A DNA stretch of 27,733 bases, taken from assembly GCA_032718475.1 (NCBI GenBank), contig JAUCBJ010007439.1:1-27733 (forward strand), in the 5' to 3' direction. The notes below the pieces were generated by a model. That model was not told the origin of the DNA, searched no databases, and saw nothing but the letters and a program-made list of their open reading frames with translations. Numbering within the stretch: the stretch's first letter is position 1; every line of letters begins with the position of its first letter. This DNA is from Nemertoderma westbladi (taxonomy: Eukaryota; Xenacoelomorpha; Nemertodermatida; Nemertodermatidae). This document shows, in pieces, positions 1 through 9,746 of the stretch. The position numbers and the translations under genes were made by a program.

Positions 1-57
1 GTGAACCACGTTTTTGTTATAAGTTTTGTTGGGCACAGCTTTTGCAAAGTCGGCAAT

Positions 58-105
58 GACGTCCAGGTGGGATCGAACTGGTGACCTCCGGGTTGCCCAT
101 AACAC
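58..105 (-). repeat. tRNA-derived SINE fragment (box B side)
   Basis: Read on the minus strand, positions 69-79 give AGTTCGATCCC, close to the RNA polymerase III box B consensus GGTTCGANTCC. It sits in a GC-richer patch than its surroundings. No convincing box A or acceptor stem pairs with it, so this is better read as a truncated tRNA-related SINE than a tRNA gene. Confidence 0.35.
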
Positions 106-130
106 CAATAATAAATCATAAACGTTTTTG

Positions 131-980
131 TTTAGGGCAACAGTTAGTTAGTTAATTACCACACAGCACAAACGCATAAATTTACTTATAATATAAATGT
201 AATTTACCTTGTTTTCTTTTGCAGATAAGTGGACATAAGCAGGGCATTGCATAGGTATATTGCCTCTATAAATAGCCAATGTAAATACGATATTTTTAAG
301 TAAAAATCTAACATATGCCTTTTACGTGTAGGGTAATAACATTTTGCACAAATTTAATTATTGCATATTTAAAACGAATACACGATCTACAAGTCTGTTT
401 GTTAATCTGAAATCTTTCTACAGTAGGCCTATGTTACTAATTATGGAAAATGGCACTTCCTTTTAAGCCTATATATTCATTGGATTTTGGCACTGAAGTC
501 ATTGCATTGACTTTAGATATACAGTAGTTATTCATTGGCTCAGATAACCCAGTTAATTATTTATAACGTGTTTTACGAACACGTTCGACGACTTATATCA
601 AACCATTACGTGCAATACTTTAACATGTTGATTAGGGACTTCGCGTAGCACGTGACGAGTAATGTGAATAAATTATTATATTTACTGTAAAATAAGTAGT
701 ATGCCTATTGTTGATTTTAAAAGTGCATCCTCACCCGCTCTGATTCTGATAGGGTTCACACCAATGTAATGACTATCATTACTCTCCTTCACTGTATGCA
801 GTAGTGGATTGCAGCGCTGTTAAATAGACCTGATTCTGATAGAAACAAATAGATATTATTATTTTATTTATATTTTAAATAAATAAATGAATTGTAGTTG
901 AGCTGTTGATGCAACTTTAATGAATGATATTGTAATAAGTTGTTTAGAAATGGAAAAAATGAGAAAGTATTCATGAACCA
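131..980. other. AT-rich intergenic DNA, no gene seen
   Basis: There is no supportable ORF or RNA gene. The word CTGATTCTGATA recurs near 741 and 831 and again near 1098, suggesting pieces of one dispersed repeat. Positions 628-652 resemble the CACGTG-bearing tandem unit of the foldback element near 22450. Confidence 0.5.
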
Positions 981-1000
981 AAGATACTGTAGTTGCCAAC

Positions 1001-1060
1001 CGGTGTCGCGGTAGCCGGCTAGGTCTAGAGTCACATGCTACCGTGCGGTTTGAGTTTGGG
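1001..1060 (+). repeat. possible diverged tRNA-like SINE head
   Basis: A box A-like block at about 1004-1018 (TGTCGCGGTAGCCGG) is followed at tRNA-like spacing by a box B-like block at 1047-1057 (GGTTTGAGTTT). Both are degenerate and no cloverleaf is evident. A SINE promoter head is the most economical reading. Confidence 0.3.
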
Positions 1061-1358
1061 TTTGATTTGTTTTCACTGGTTGCGTAAGGAACCGATGCTG
1101 ATCTGATTCTGATAACCGTACTGAGATACTTATAAACGTCGTACGTATACCTCGTACTACGTATACCGTTAAAACTAAAGCCGTGTCTCCGGTTTGAGAG
1201 ACATATGTGACTGAAATATAAATTGGTATTACACCAGTATAAACTTCCATAGCTCGAGAGGGGTTTGAGTTATTGCTATCCTGGCCAATGAAATGCAATT
1301 ATTTAGTTCGAATTCACATTGAAATTAGTTTATCTTATTTTACTGGTTAGTTTACTGG

Positions 1359-1706
1359 AAAGTTGTTACCTCCATCCCATATTAAGCCTCTAGTTATATG
1401 ACTTTCGACGGGTTCCTGTGGGAAAGTTGTTACCTCCATCCCATATTAAGCCTCTAGTTAAAAGACTTTCGACGGGTTTCTGTGGGACAGTTGTTACCTC
1501 CATCCCATATTAAGCCTCTAGTTAAAAGACTTTCGATGGGTTTCTGTGGGACAGTTGTTACCTCCATCCCATATTAAGCCTCTAGTTAAAAGACTTTCGA
1601 CGGGTTTCTGTGGGACAGTTGTTACCTCCATCCCATATTAAGCCTCTAGTTAAATGACTTTCGACGGGTTTCTGTGGGAAAGTTGTTACCTCCATCCCAT
1701 ATTAAT
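1359..1706. repeat. 64-bp minisatellite, about 5.4 copies
   Basis: Copies start at 1359, 1423, 1487, 1551, 1615 and 1679, exactly 64 bp apart with no indels. The last copy is partial. Copies differ by only a few substitutions (for example AAAG versus ACAG at the unit start), which indicates recent expansion or homogenisation. No unit is open in a way that suggests coding. Confidence 0.95.
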
Positions 1707-1760
1707 ACCGGTGCGATCTAAATTTATGTTAGATATTATATTATAGTATACTAATTAATT

Positions 1761-1782
1761 GGGGGGGGGGGGGGGGGGGGGG
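1761..1782. repeat. poly-G run (22 G)
   Basis: Twenty-two consecutive G residues lie at the edge of an AT-only minisatellite. The length of such a run is error-prone in sequencing, and it can form G-quadruplex structure. Confidence 0.95.
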
Positions 1783-1805
1783 CATACCATACATTCAATC
1801 AACAT

Positions 1806-1996
1806 ATAAATAATTATTATAAATTTATTATAAATTTATTATAATTAATTATAATTTATTATAATTAGTTATAATTATAATTAATTATAATTAATTATAA
1901 TTTATTATAATTTATTATAATTTATTATAATTAATTATAATTAATTATAATTAATTATAATTTATTATAATTTATTATAATTTATTATAAATAAAT
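1806..1996. repeat. 10-bp AT minisatellite, self-complementary
   Basis: Repeats of TTTATTATAA and TTAATTATAA make up nearly the whole interval, with no G or C apart from one G. Many units are self-complementary, so the tract can extrude cruciforms or hairpins. Confidence 0.85.
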
Positions 1997-2242
1997 ATTA
2001 TTGTTTTTATAAAACAAATTATATCACCCGCCCCCCTCAATTGTTTAAATAATATAATATTTATTTATTAAATTAAAAATATAGTTATTGACTATTATAA
2101 TTTATTAGTACGAAATATTAACATTGAGCAATATACATACTGTACATGATTCAAAAATATTAGAAACAATTTCAAATAATTTTTCAATAAATATACAAAT
2201 AATTCCAATTATTTTAATAACTTTTTAACAAGTTGTTTTCAC

Positions 2243-2954
2243 ACGACACCATTTAGGTATGTCACAAATGAGGATATACATGGAGCATATAAGTTCTATC
2301 AAGATTATCATGTGTTGATGTTTGCTAGTAGGTTGGAACTGTTTACAATACGGAATGTGATGTCACTTTTCGTAAGATGAGAAATTTGCAAGCCATCGAT
2401 GTCTTTCAATCAGAAACCGAAAGATTTAAGGTCGGTCGGCCAGAAGACATTGTTCGTACACATCACAAGCATTTATGGAGGCTGTTAAGCGTTTGGGAGA
2501 TGGGTAACAGTTGACAATCGGCGATATACTAGGGATAATGGAAATAAATTTAAAAGACACCGGGTATGAGGTTTACAGTTTCACACACAGGAAAGATAAA
2601 CTTATAGATCCCTTTGTTGATAAGATTGTAATCTCTGAAGTTTACGTCAAACCAAATGGTTTTACATTTACTGAAATGTGGACATAGTCATCCGTGAGTT
2701 TTATAAACGTACCAAAAATAATCTGAGTTGATGCACAGAAGGAAAATGATCACATAATAGAAACAGCTCCTAAAATTTTAAAAAATGAGATAAAAGCAAA
2801 ATCTCAATACGAAATATTTAACAATAAATACCCCACGGCATCCCAGATGACGAATGTTACTGAAGCCATCAGCTGCAATCTGCAAAGTACCACAGCTATC
2901 GTGTATACCTCCAGATACAGGTATAGAAAGGATTTCCGATTTAAATACAATTGA
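2243..2954 (+). pseudogene. unidentified decayed coding relic
   Basis: Three overlapping plus-strand reading frames hand over to one another. The first is open from about 2243 to a stop at 2378-2380, the second to a stop at 2512-2514. The third runs from 2430 to 2954 and is broken only by stops at 2505-2507, 2685-2687 and 2724-2726. For DNA this AT-rich, three stops in about 170 codons is few. The translations have mixed, protein-like composition rather than low-complexity runs (for example IVISEVYVKPNGF in the third frame). I do not recognise the family. An old transposon or a host pseudogene is possible, and chance openness cannot be excluded without a search. Confidence 0.4.
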
Positions 2955-3308
2955 TTGGGGTTGGAAGCTCATAGATGGAAAGCTCTTAAACATTGTGTTT
3001 TTACTAGCATATTAATGAAGAAGGACAAAAGCAAATTAATAGTTGATAATTAATAAGTGTTCAATCTTGTGGAATGTTTATTGTTTATAATGTTTTCAAT
3101 AATGATGATGAGTACCGGTAAACTACAGTTCTATAATTTAGCTATTATTACATGACGCTGACGCAGTTTGAATTTTTTACGAGATTCTCTCACTGTCTGG
3201 GAGTGGGCTTTGGATCGATTGTTGGCAAATATGTTTACGAGAGAGCGATAAATAATTATTGTAATTAGTTCGGTATGGGAAGGGCAACTGATTACTTAGG
3301 GATAATTA

Positions 3309-3660
3309 TCACATAGTTTGGTTAGAGTCGAAGTTGCTGCGGAACTGAAGGGTTTTTTCAAGCAAATCTTCAACGGCTATTAAAGTTTTAAACGTTTCTT
3401 CAACAAATGCGCATAACTGTCTTGTGAGTCTTCCCTCCCATGTCAAGCAAACTGTGGTAAAGTGAGTTGGTAACAGTTTCATTTTGTAAAACTGCCGCAC
3501 AGTTTTGGCACCCTTTCCTACCTTTTCTGTTGATAATTTTGTGGGTAAGAAACCCAAAGACAATTTCAGCAGCAATGCAAATTGATTCGTAATCATTTTC
3601 TGGTTCACTTGATAAAACTTCATCAACGTCGATATTTTCTTTAATCAATGCTCGATTTGT
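3309..3660 (-). pseudogene. P-element/THAP9-like transposase C-terminal relic
   Basis: One minus-strand frame (about 3660 to 3400) has a hydrophobic AAEIVFGFLTHKI block and a CQNC pair. It then reads LLDMGGKTHKTVMRIC and stops. The overlapping second frame continues as CAFVEETFKTL and ends at 3309. The order (helix, Cys-x2-Cys, GG-x-T-H/Y-x-S/T, then VEExF) resembles the C-terminal end of P-element/THAP9-type transposases as I know them. A frameshift near 3410-3420 and the absence of any N-terminal part make this a dead fragment. The family assignment rests on motif layout only. Another DNA transposon family is possible. Confidence 0.4.
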
Positions 3661-3879
3661 TGACCAAAAATTTCAATTTACAGTAGCTAATTTCATTTAC
3701 AATAGATACTTGGAATAACACTAGCTAGCATAAATAACAAAAAATAATATCAAAAATACAAGATATTTTTTATGTCTTAATTCAGTGCAACCCCACCCCC
3801 ATCTGAATCTTGATGAAATTGAGTGGAATATTAGCATTCGGAAGTGGCAAGTTTTAGCATCGTCTCGAGGCTATTTAAT

Positions 3880-4065
3880 TACTTTTCAAACGCTTGTAGT
3901 TAAGGATTGAAAGCGAAAATAAATATTCTGACGCACCCAGTATGGATGAGGGAGGTAAAACAATATATGTTTCAAATTTCATGCAATCTCATTAAGATTT
4001 GTAGAATAATAATTGGTGGCCAAGTCACTGAATTAAGACACAATATTCCAGGAGATGGCGTAGGT
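3880..4065 (+). repeat. dispersed repeat, copy 1
   Basis: This stretch shares a long colinear similarity with 4796-4985: TTTTCAAACGCTTGTAG at the start, then TTTCAAATTTCATGCAAT and CACTATATTCCAGGA-like blocks in the same order. The copies differ by many substitutions and a homopolymer insertion, so they are old members of one repeat family in direct orientation. Confidence 0.75.
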
Positions 4066-4795
4066 AAGCACCAACGAAGTGGAACTGGCAATTACCAATA
4101 ATATATAAAAATAGCTATTAAAATAAGTTGTTTCAAAATTATAATACTTACTATTGAAATGAATCATAAAAAAATGTTCTAGAAGACTTTTATTATAAAA
4201 TCCTTCAAATATATGAAAAATGATTTTAAAAACGTGTGCCTACTAAATTTAGTAGGTAGAATGCAGCTTTCATGGTCGTATATATAGTAGGTCATGATCT
4301 ACCTGTGTTAATAAAGTTAGCAAAATCGTCAGAGCCTTTTAGAATTTAGAATCAGGAAAAATAAACGATTGATCATTGGATCCCACTCAATAATATGTGA
4401 AATATTTTATTTACATATAAATAATTTAAATACATTTATCTTTAAAGGTACTGTAAATGTGAAAAAAAAGCAGCTCCGGTACTGTCTATCAAGATAAGCA
4501 CCTGTAACTGTTTTCCTTGGTATAACTTACTTTGAATTACTAATTGCATAGCTACTCGTGAAATAAATATAATGTTCCAGAATATGGTGTATTTATTAAA
4601 TATAATAAAATAGCCTCACGCAGGTGCAAAACAATTCAACTTTCGAACGCCCATATCTCAGCTATTTTTCAACGAAAATCAAATAGTGTTACATATTTGG
4701 AATCCTTACATGGCCAGCTTTCCATTAGTACCACCAAATCACTATAAGGTCGAAGAATGATTGCACTGTGACCTGTGAAAAATAGCCGGAGACAC
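4066..4795. other. intergenic DNA, no gene seen
   Basis: AT-rich sequence between two copies of the dispersed repeat. No ORF, RNA gene or clear tandem structure was found. It may be the interior or flank of the same old repeat family. Confidence 0.5.
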
Positions 4796-4985
4796 CTTTT
4801 TCAAACGCTTGTAGCTAAAGATGGAAAGCAAAAATAAAAATTCTGGCTCACCCAGTCAGGTCGGGAGGTGAACTATCTCTGTTTCAAATTTCATGCAATC
4901 ACATTAAGATTTATAGAACATTTTTTTTTTGGGGGGGGGGGGGGGGGCAGGTACCTGAATAACGACACTATATTCCAGGACAGTG
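4796..4985 (+). repeat. dispersed repeat, copy 2, interrupted by T10G17
   Basis: Second copy of the repeat seen at 3880-4065. A T10 run followed by a G17 run (4921-4947) replaces the corresponding interior segment. The RAG1-like element inserted a short distance downstream, at 5016. Confidence 0.75.
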
Positions 4986-5010
4986 GAAGCATAGTCTGGA
5001 CAGACCTCAC

Positions 5011-5015
5011 CTCTG
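5011..5015 (+). repeat. left 5-bp target-site duplication (CTCTG)
   Basis: CTCTG directly abuts the left terminus (CACAGTG). The same five bases directly follow the right terminus at 9761-9765. A 5-bp GC-rich duplication is characteristic of Transib and RAG-type transposition. Confidence 0.7.
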
Positions 5016-5029
5016 CACAGTGGGCCAGA
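5016..5029 (+). repeat. left terminal inverted repeat with CACAGTG heptamer
   Basis: The end begins with CACAGTG, identical to the consensus V(D)J recombination heptamer, and is followed by GGCCAGA. A C-A4-rich block (CCAAAATTC, 5045-5053) lies after a 22-bp spacer and matches 6 of 9 positions of the RSS nonamer ACAAAAACC. The heptamer is solid. The nonamer similarity is weak. Confidence 0.7.
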
Positions 5030-5239
5030 AACCCTGTTTTGCGGCCAAAATTCATTATTTCTAAAAATATTCATGATTTTAGCACAATTTTTAACCTGTA
5101 AGGGTTTTCGACAGTGGCGAATCTTCTGAGATGGGTTTCAAATTCTCAAATGGTAGCTTTGTGCCATTTCTGGCACGTGCCAAAATCGGCATATTTGGCA
5201 AACACAATAGACACAGGCAGAATGGCACAGATTTCGGTT

Positions 5240-6150
5240 TCACAAGGTTTAACAGGGTGCTGAAGCGTTAACAAATGGTTTCAAATTCTCTAGTACCGTA
5301 GAAGTGACTTTTGAGCTTGTGGCACATGGCACATGTGTTAAGCATGGCACAAAATATCAAAATCTCTATTGCTTCATAGAAATGTTCCATTTTCACACAT
5401 AGGTGCCACTTTTTAGCATTTGGCACATGTGTTTAGCATGGCACAAAATATCAAAATATCTATTGCTTCATAGAAATGTTCCATTTTCGGTATTTATAGG
5501 TTTTCAAAGGTGCTGATTCGATTACAAATGGTTTCGAATTATCTAGTGGCACATAGGTGCCACTTTTTAGCATTTGGCACATGTGTTTAGCATGGCAAAA
5601 AATATCAAAATATATATTGCTTCATAGAAATGTTCCATTTTCGGTATTTATAGGTTTTCAAAGGTGCTGATTCGATTACAAATGGTTTCGAATTATCTAG
5701 TGGCACATAGGTGCCACTTTTTAGCATTTGGCACATGTGTTTAGCATGGCACAAAATATCAAAATATATATTGCTTCATAGAAATGTTCCATTTTCGGTA
5801 TTTAAAGGTTTTCAAAGGTGCTGATTTGATTACAAATGGTTTCGAATTATCTAGTGGCACATAGATGCCACTTTTTAGCATTTGGCACATGTGTTTAGCA
5901 TGGCACAAAATATCCAAATCTCTATTACTTCATAGAAATGTGCCATTTTCTGTTTTTATAGGTTTTCAAAGGTGGTGATTAGATTACAAATTGTTTCGAA
6001 TTATCTAGTGGCATATAGGTGCCACTTTTTAGCATGTGGCACATGGCATATCTGTTTAGCACGGCACAAATTATCAAAATCGCTAAAGCTTCATAGAAAT
6101 GTGCTATTTTAGGTATTTATAGGTTTTCAAAGCTTTTGATGCGATTATTT
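5240..6150. repeat. 154-bp satellite array inside the transposon
   Basis: The marker (A)GGTGCCACTTTTTAGCAT recurs at 5401, 5555, 5709, 5863 (as AGATGCC) and 6017, exactly 154 bp apart each time. A divergent partial copy lies at about 5240-5400 and the last copy decays to about 6150. The lack of any indel across four full periods, despite scattered substitutions, points to unequal exchange or replication slippage that preserved register. The units are rich in TGGCAC/GTGCCA words in both orientations. No coding role is apparent. Confidence 0.95.
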
Positions 6151-6257
6151 TGACATGTTCCATAAAAGTGGTACAATTTCCTGCAAACTTAGTAAACTAA
6201 AGTATTTTTTCAGCATTAAGCTCTGCCACGACGTCAACGTGTTGCAGGGAGACAGAG

Positions 6258-6512
6258 TTTGACTTTTTGTTTGACCTAAGGCTGGAAGCCAAAAACCAGA
6301 ATGTTGGAGTCTTATTGGATCCCAAGCCAAGTGCATACTATATGTGCTATTGGCTTTTTGTTTGACCTAATGCTGGAAGCCCAAAACCAGAATGTTGGGA
6401 GTCTTATTGGATCCCAAGCCAAGTGCTTACTATATGTGCTATTGGCTTTTTGTTTGACCTATTGCTGGAAGCCTAAAACCAGAATGTTGGATTCTTACGG
6501 GATCCCAAGCTT
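6258..6512. repeat. ~92-bp tandem repeat, 2.8 copies
   Basis: The phrase TTTTTGTTTGACCTA recurs at 6264, 6355 and 6447. Each copy continues through GCTGGAAGCC and CAGAATGTTGG to GGATCCCAAGC. The array lies immediately past the 3' end of the transposase reading frame (6529), between it and the 154-bp satellite. Confidence 0.9.
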
Positions 6513-6528
6513 ATCAGTATACTAAATT

Positions 6529-8587
6529 TTAAAATATTTTGTCAACATCAAATGGTTTCAGAAGATGTAACACATCTTCAGGAATTGCAGTCCTTTTGAT
6601 GTTGTTGGTAACGTTACGTAGTGATGAGATATATGGGTCTGATGAACAAAGCAATCGGTTCATCAGATCACGGTTCGTATCAACCCTTGAAGATTTCCGT
6701 GAGAAACCCTCTCTGAACCTCTTGAAATCTTTGTTTCGAGCTTCCTGTGCCTCTTCACTATACATGCCTATTGGCAAGGACAAAGATTTAATTGCAAGGT
6801 GTCCATGGATTAGGACCTTATGCATTGATTGTGGCATGTAGTACCATGGAAAAAGGGTTACATAACGTCTTGCTGTTTCAAGGGCATATTCTTGAAATTT
6901 GTCAGCATCAACATCGAAGCCACAACAAAGAGAAATTAGGATGTTGTGCAGTCGATCTAGGAATGATTTGTCGATGCCAAGTATTCTGGCAGAGACCTCA
7001 GAATTTTGGAATACCCTTCTTGCTGTATTTCCATCATTGGAAGTACCAGAGCCACCAGATTTGGGTTGATCTATGATTAACCCAAGTTCAGTATGAAACT
7101 GGTCTTGGATCAGTGCTTTCTCCGTTTTCATAATCTGCTTTGCAGTTTTACCCCTAACAGACCATACTTTAAGTGTTCTTCGGTAGGCTATATGCAGCAA
7201 GCATTCCAGAAAACGGATCCACTGATGAAGTGTGGAAAGACCATGGTGGTACATGGAGTTCTTTTCTGTGACTTTTCTCTTCAACAGAAGGTCAATTTCA
7301 TTCATAAGTGAAGGTGTGGCGCCACACAAAGAACAACTTTGGCTGCTGTCAGTCATATCAGACAGCGCGGTGTGTACCTTGCCATCTATCATTGTTACAT
7401 CAATGATGTGCATTACTGAGAGCTTAGACAGAGAGGTATCAGCAGGGATGACTTCACTACAGCTTGATTTTACATCAGCTATCTCTTTAATAGCCTCTCT
7501 TGCTCATCGGTGATTCGCTGAGTTGTTTCTTTGGTATACTCGAAGCGAACTGGTCTACAATATAAGGTAGACGAAGGATGGTGGTTTCGCCATACAACCT
7601 TATGATGTGGGCTGCATTCTGTAAAAGCTCGGAGTTCCAGTGGAACCAAGCATGTAATAAATATGGATGAGTCATCAGCAAAGTTTGCTCCAGAACTTGG
7701 AAGCTGTTTGTATGAGGACTGTCCAGTGCTCCCATCAAAACCCACCTTGCTTCACAACACCATTCGGCAAATATCGCCCGTATTAGTGATGATTGAGTGA
7801 ATTACTTCACTACTAGTGTCACAATACGTTTGGTGGTATGGTCAAGCAGGTTTTGCAATGAGACAGATGCCTGATAATCCTGGGAAATTATTCCTAATGG
7901 GTAACACCTATTTTTGGCTTCCCTGACGTGATTGTATGCTGGGTAGATGTTGACACCCTTAGAACATGCTTTGTTTCTGATTATCTGGTACATTGATTTA
8001 CTTAATTTTCCATCGAGCATTAGTGCAAGAGCTTCATCATCAGAATATACTACAGATAATTCGGGCTCGGTAGAAACATGCTTGATTATTTCAGATGTAC
8101 GTTTTCTACCTTCAGCTTTCAAGGCAGCTGCAGTTGCTGCGACAAGAGCAGGAGTTTTAAATTCCGATGTTATTTCCTGTACTCGCCTGCGTTTCGTACG
8201 ATCTGAAGCTTCCCCAAAGTCTATTGTTCTTCTACCTGATTTATTTTTGCGAGAAAAATAATTCTTTTCTCCCGCCTCAACACTCATATGATCTTGCTGA
8301 TGTTGTTGTTGCTGAGGTGTAACTGGCGATGGTAAACAATCACCTTCAGCTACAAAGGTCGAATGAAGCCATGTATAATTTTTAGTTTCGAATTTAGACA
8401 GGATTCGACATGCTGATTGCCACTTAGCTCTGTACTTTATTAAGAATGTTCTAAGAATTTTACCAACTTTCAAAGATGAGGCAGATGGGTTCTGCTCCAT
8501 GACAAAATTTAAAAGAGCATCAAATTGAGTAATTGGGGATTTTCCCTCTAGGTTGGACCTGATATAATTATGTAGATCAATTCGCAA
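6529..8587 (-). pseudogene. RAG1-like transposase, frameshifted pseudogene
   Basis: Three minus-strand frames form one protein: 8587-7802 (N-terminal part, with a short Gln run), about 7802-7479, and about 7505-6529. A shift near 7800-7815, a TGA at 7754-7752 and a shift near 7500 break it, and no ATG opens the first frame. The order matches the RAG1 core: acidic residue 1 in GFDGSTGQS (codon 7736-7734), acidic residue 2 in MIDGKV (codon 7386-7384), zinc pair CSLC, GGSGTSNDGNTARR, zinc histidines in MHKVLIH, and the final Glu in EEAQEARNKDFKRFRE (codon 6744-6742). Spacings agree with human RAG1 D600, D708, C727/C730, H937/H942 and E962. In RAG1 and Transib this domain nicks DNA and forms hairpins at CAC-headed ends. 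This copy cannot make a full product without sequence errors or recoding. Many animal genomes carry uncharacterised proteins of this subfamily. A domesticated relative is an alternative, but the lesions argue against it. Confidence 0.8.
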
Positions 8588-8765
8588 CGTTTTGTTTGTA
8601 CTATTTTACTTAATATTTAAATATTATATTTGTGATAAGATGTATTTATAGATTCTCATAAACTTTTAAAAAATGTGCTGTAATTTTAATTTATAGAGTA
8701 AGAAGTGATAGCAGAGCCAGAAGTGATTGCAAAGCAAGTTAACTCAAGATTATATAAGTCAATAC

Positions 8766-9048
8766 TTGTATTTATTATACTAATTTAAGTCACATTGTGC
8801 AGTACATCGCATTATTCAAGTGACTGTCTGACTATGAATATAATTATCCAACATGACAAAGAAGTATTATACTTTCCATGCTGCTGCTTATATAAGACGA
8901 TACCGGTATTTTATATACTAATTTAAAACACATTGTGCTGTGCAGTACATCGCATTATTCCAGTATCCAGTAGTGACTGTCTGACTGTGAGGTATAATTC
9001 TCCAACATGACAATGAATCATTATACTTTCCATGCTGCTCCTTTATAG
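8766..9048. repeat. imperfect direct duplication of ~130-145 bp
   Basis: Copy 1 (about 8766-8892) and copy 2 (about 8904-9048) share ACTAATTTAA, CACATTGTG, CAGTACATCGCATTATTC, GTGACTGTCTGACT and CTTTCCATGCTGCT in the same order. Small insertions make copy 2 longer. It lies upstream of the transposase 5' end, inside the RAG1-like element, where promoter sequences would be expected. Confidence 0.8.
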
Positions 9049-9099
9049 TGGAATTGGCAGTACAACCTACGCAATTAGCCAATCACAAAGCTCATGCAA

Positions 9100-9746
9100 T
9101 AACAACCTCAATATTAAAGAGCCATTGAGATTGGCTAAATGAAACCAGATAAGAATAGTGAGTAAACTGTGATGATGGTGTCATGGCACTCAGAGAACCT
9201 GCAAACAGCCTATAAGTCAAAATATCGTAAAATTCTGCTGGTCAACTTTTTTGATTTCTCATAAAAGTAGCAGATGGTAGCAGCTAATTTTTGATGTTTT
9301 TCAACAATGAATGATCGAGTAACAAAATCTGATAAAAATTTTTGCGGAGCTCAGCGGAGCTTTTTTTCCCTGGCTTCCTAAAATTTAAAATTATCACATT
9401 TTGTAAATATTTTAGAACATTTTACAATATAAATTTTAAACTATTGCCCCTACCAACTCGATTGTGTCATTTTTGAAATCTACTGGAAGAGTAGAACATT
9501 TTGAAAAAAAAAATTTTCAATTTGAATAAAATGTTTTGATTTTATTGGAAAAATATTTATTTTGTGTATAAAATGTGAAAATTGTGCAAAAAATTCTAGA
9601 ATTTTGAAATTTTTGACCAAAATCAGAAAATTTTGAAATAAAAAAATTTTTTTTTTGCTTTTTTTAGTCAATATATATATCACCTTTAACTTGGGATGCC
9701 AAAAAAAAAAATTTGAAAACATTATTTTTTTGGAGTTTTGACCACC
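9100..9746. other. A/T homopolymer-rich end of the transposon
   Basis: There is no coding content I can support. From about 9480 the sequence is dominated by AAATTTT runs, which create spurious open frames rich in Phe and Lys. It runs up to the right terminus of the RAG1-like element. Confidence 0.6.

Noticed and set aside
58-105. Complete tRNA gene
   Set aside because: Only a box B-like block is present. No box A, anticodon arm or acceptor stem can be drawn.
1359-1706. CRISPR-like array
   Set aside because: The 64-bp units are contiguous with no unique spacers, in a eukaryotic context. It is a minisatellite.
7947-8261. Plus-strand open frames across 6539-8261
   Set aside because: They lie antisense to the transposase fragments and have no recognisable motifs. 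They are shadows of the minus-strand coding sequence.
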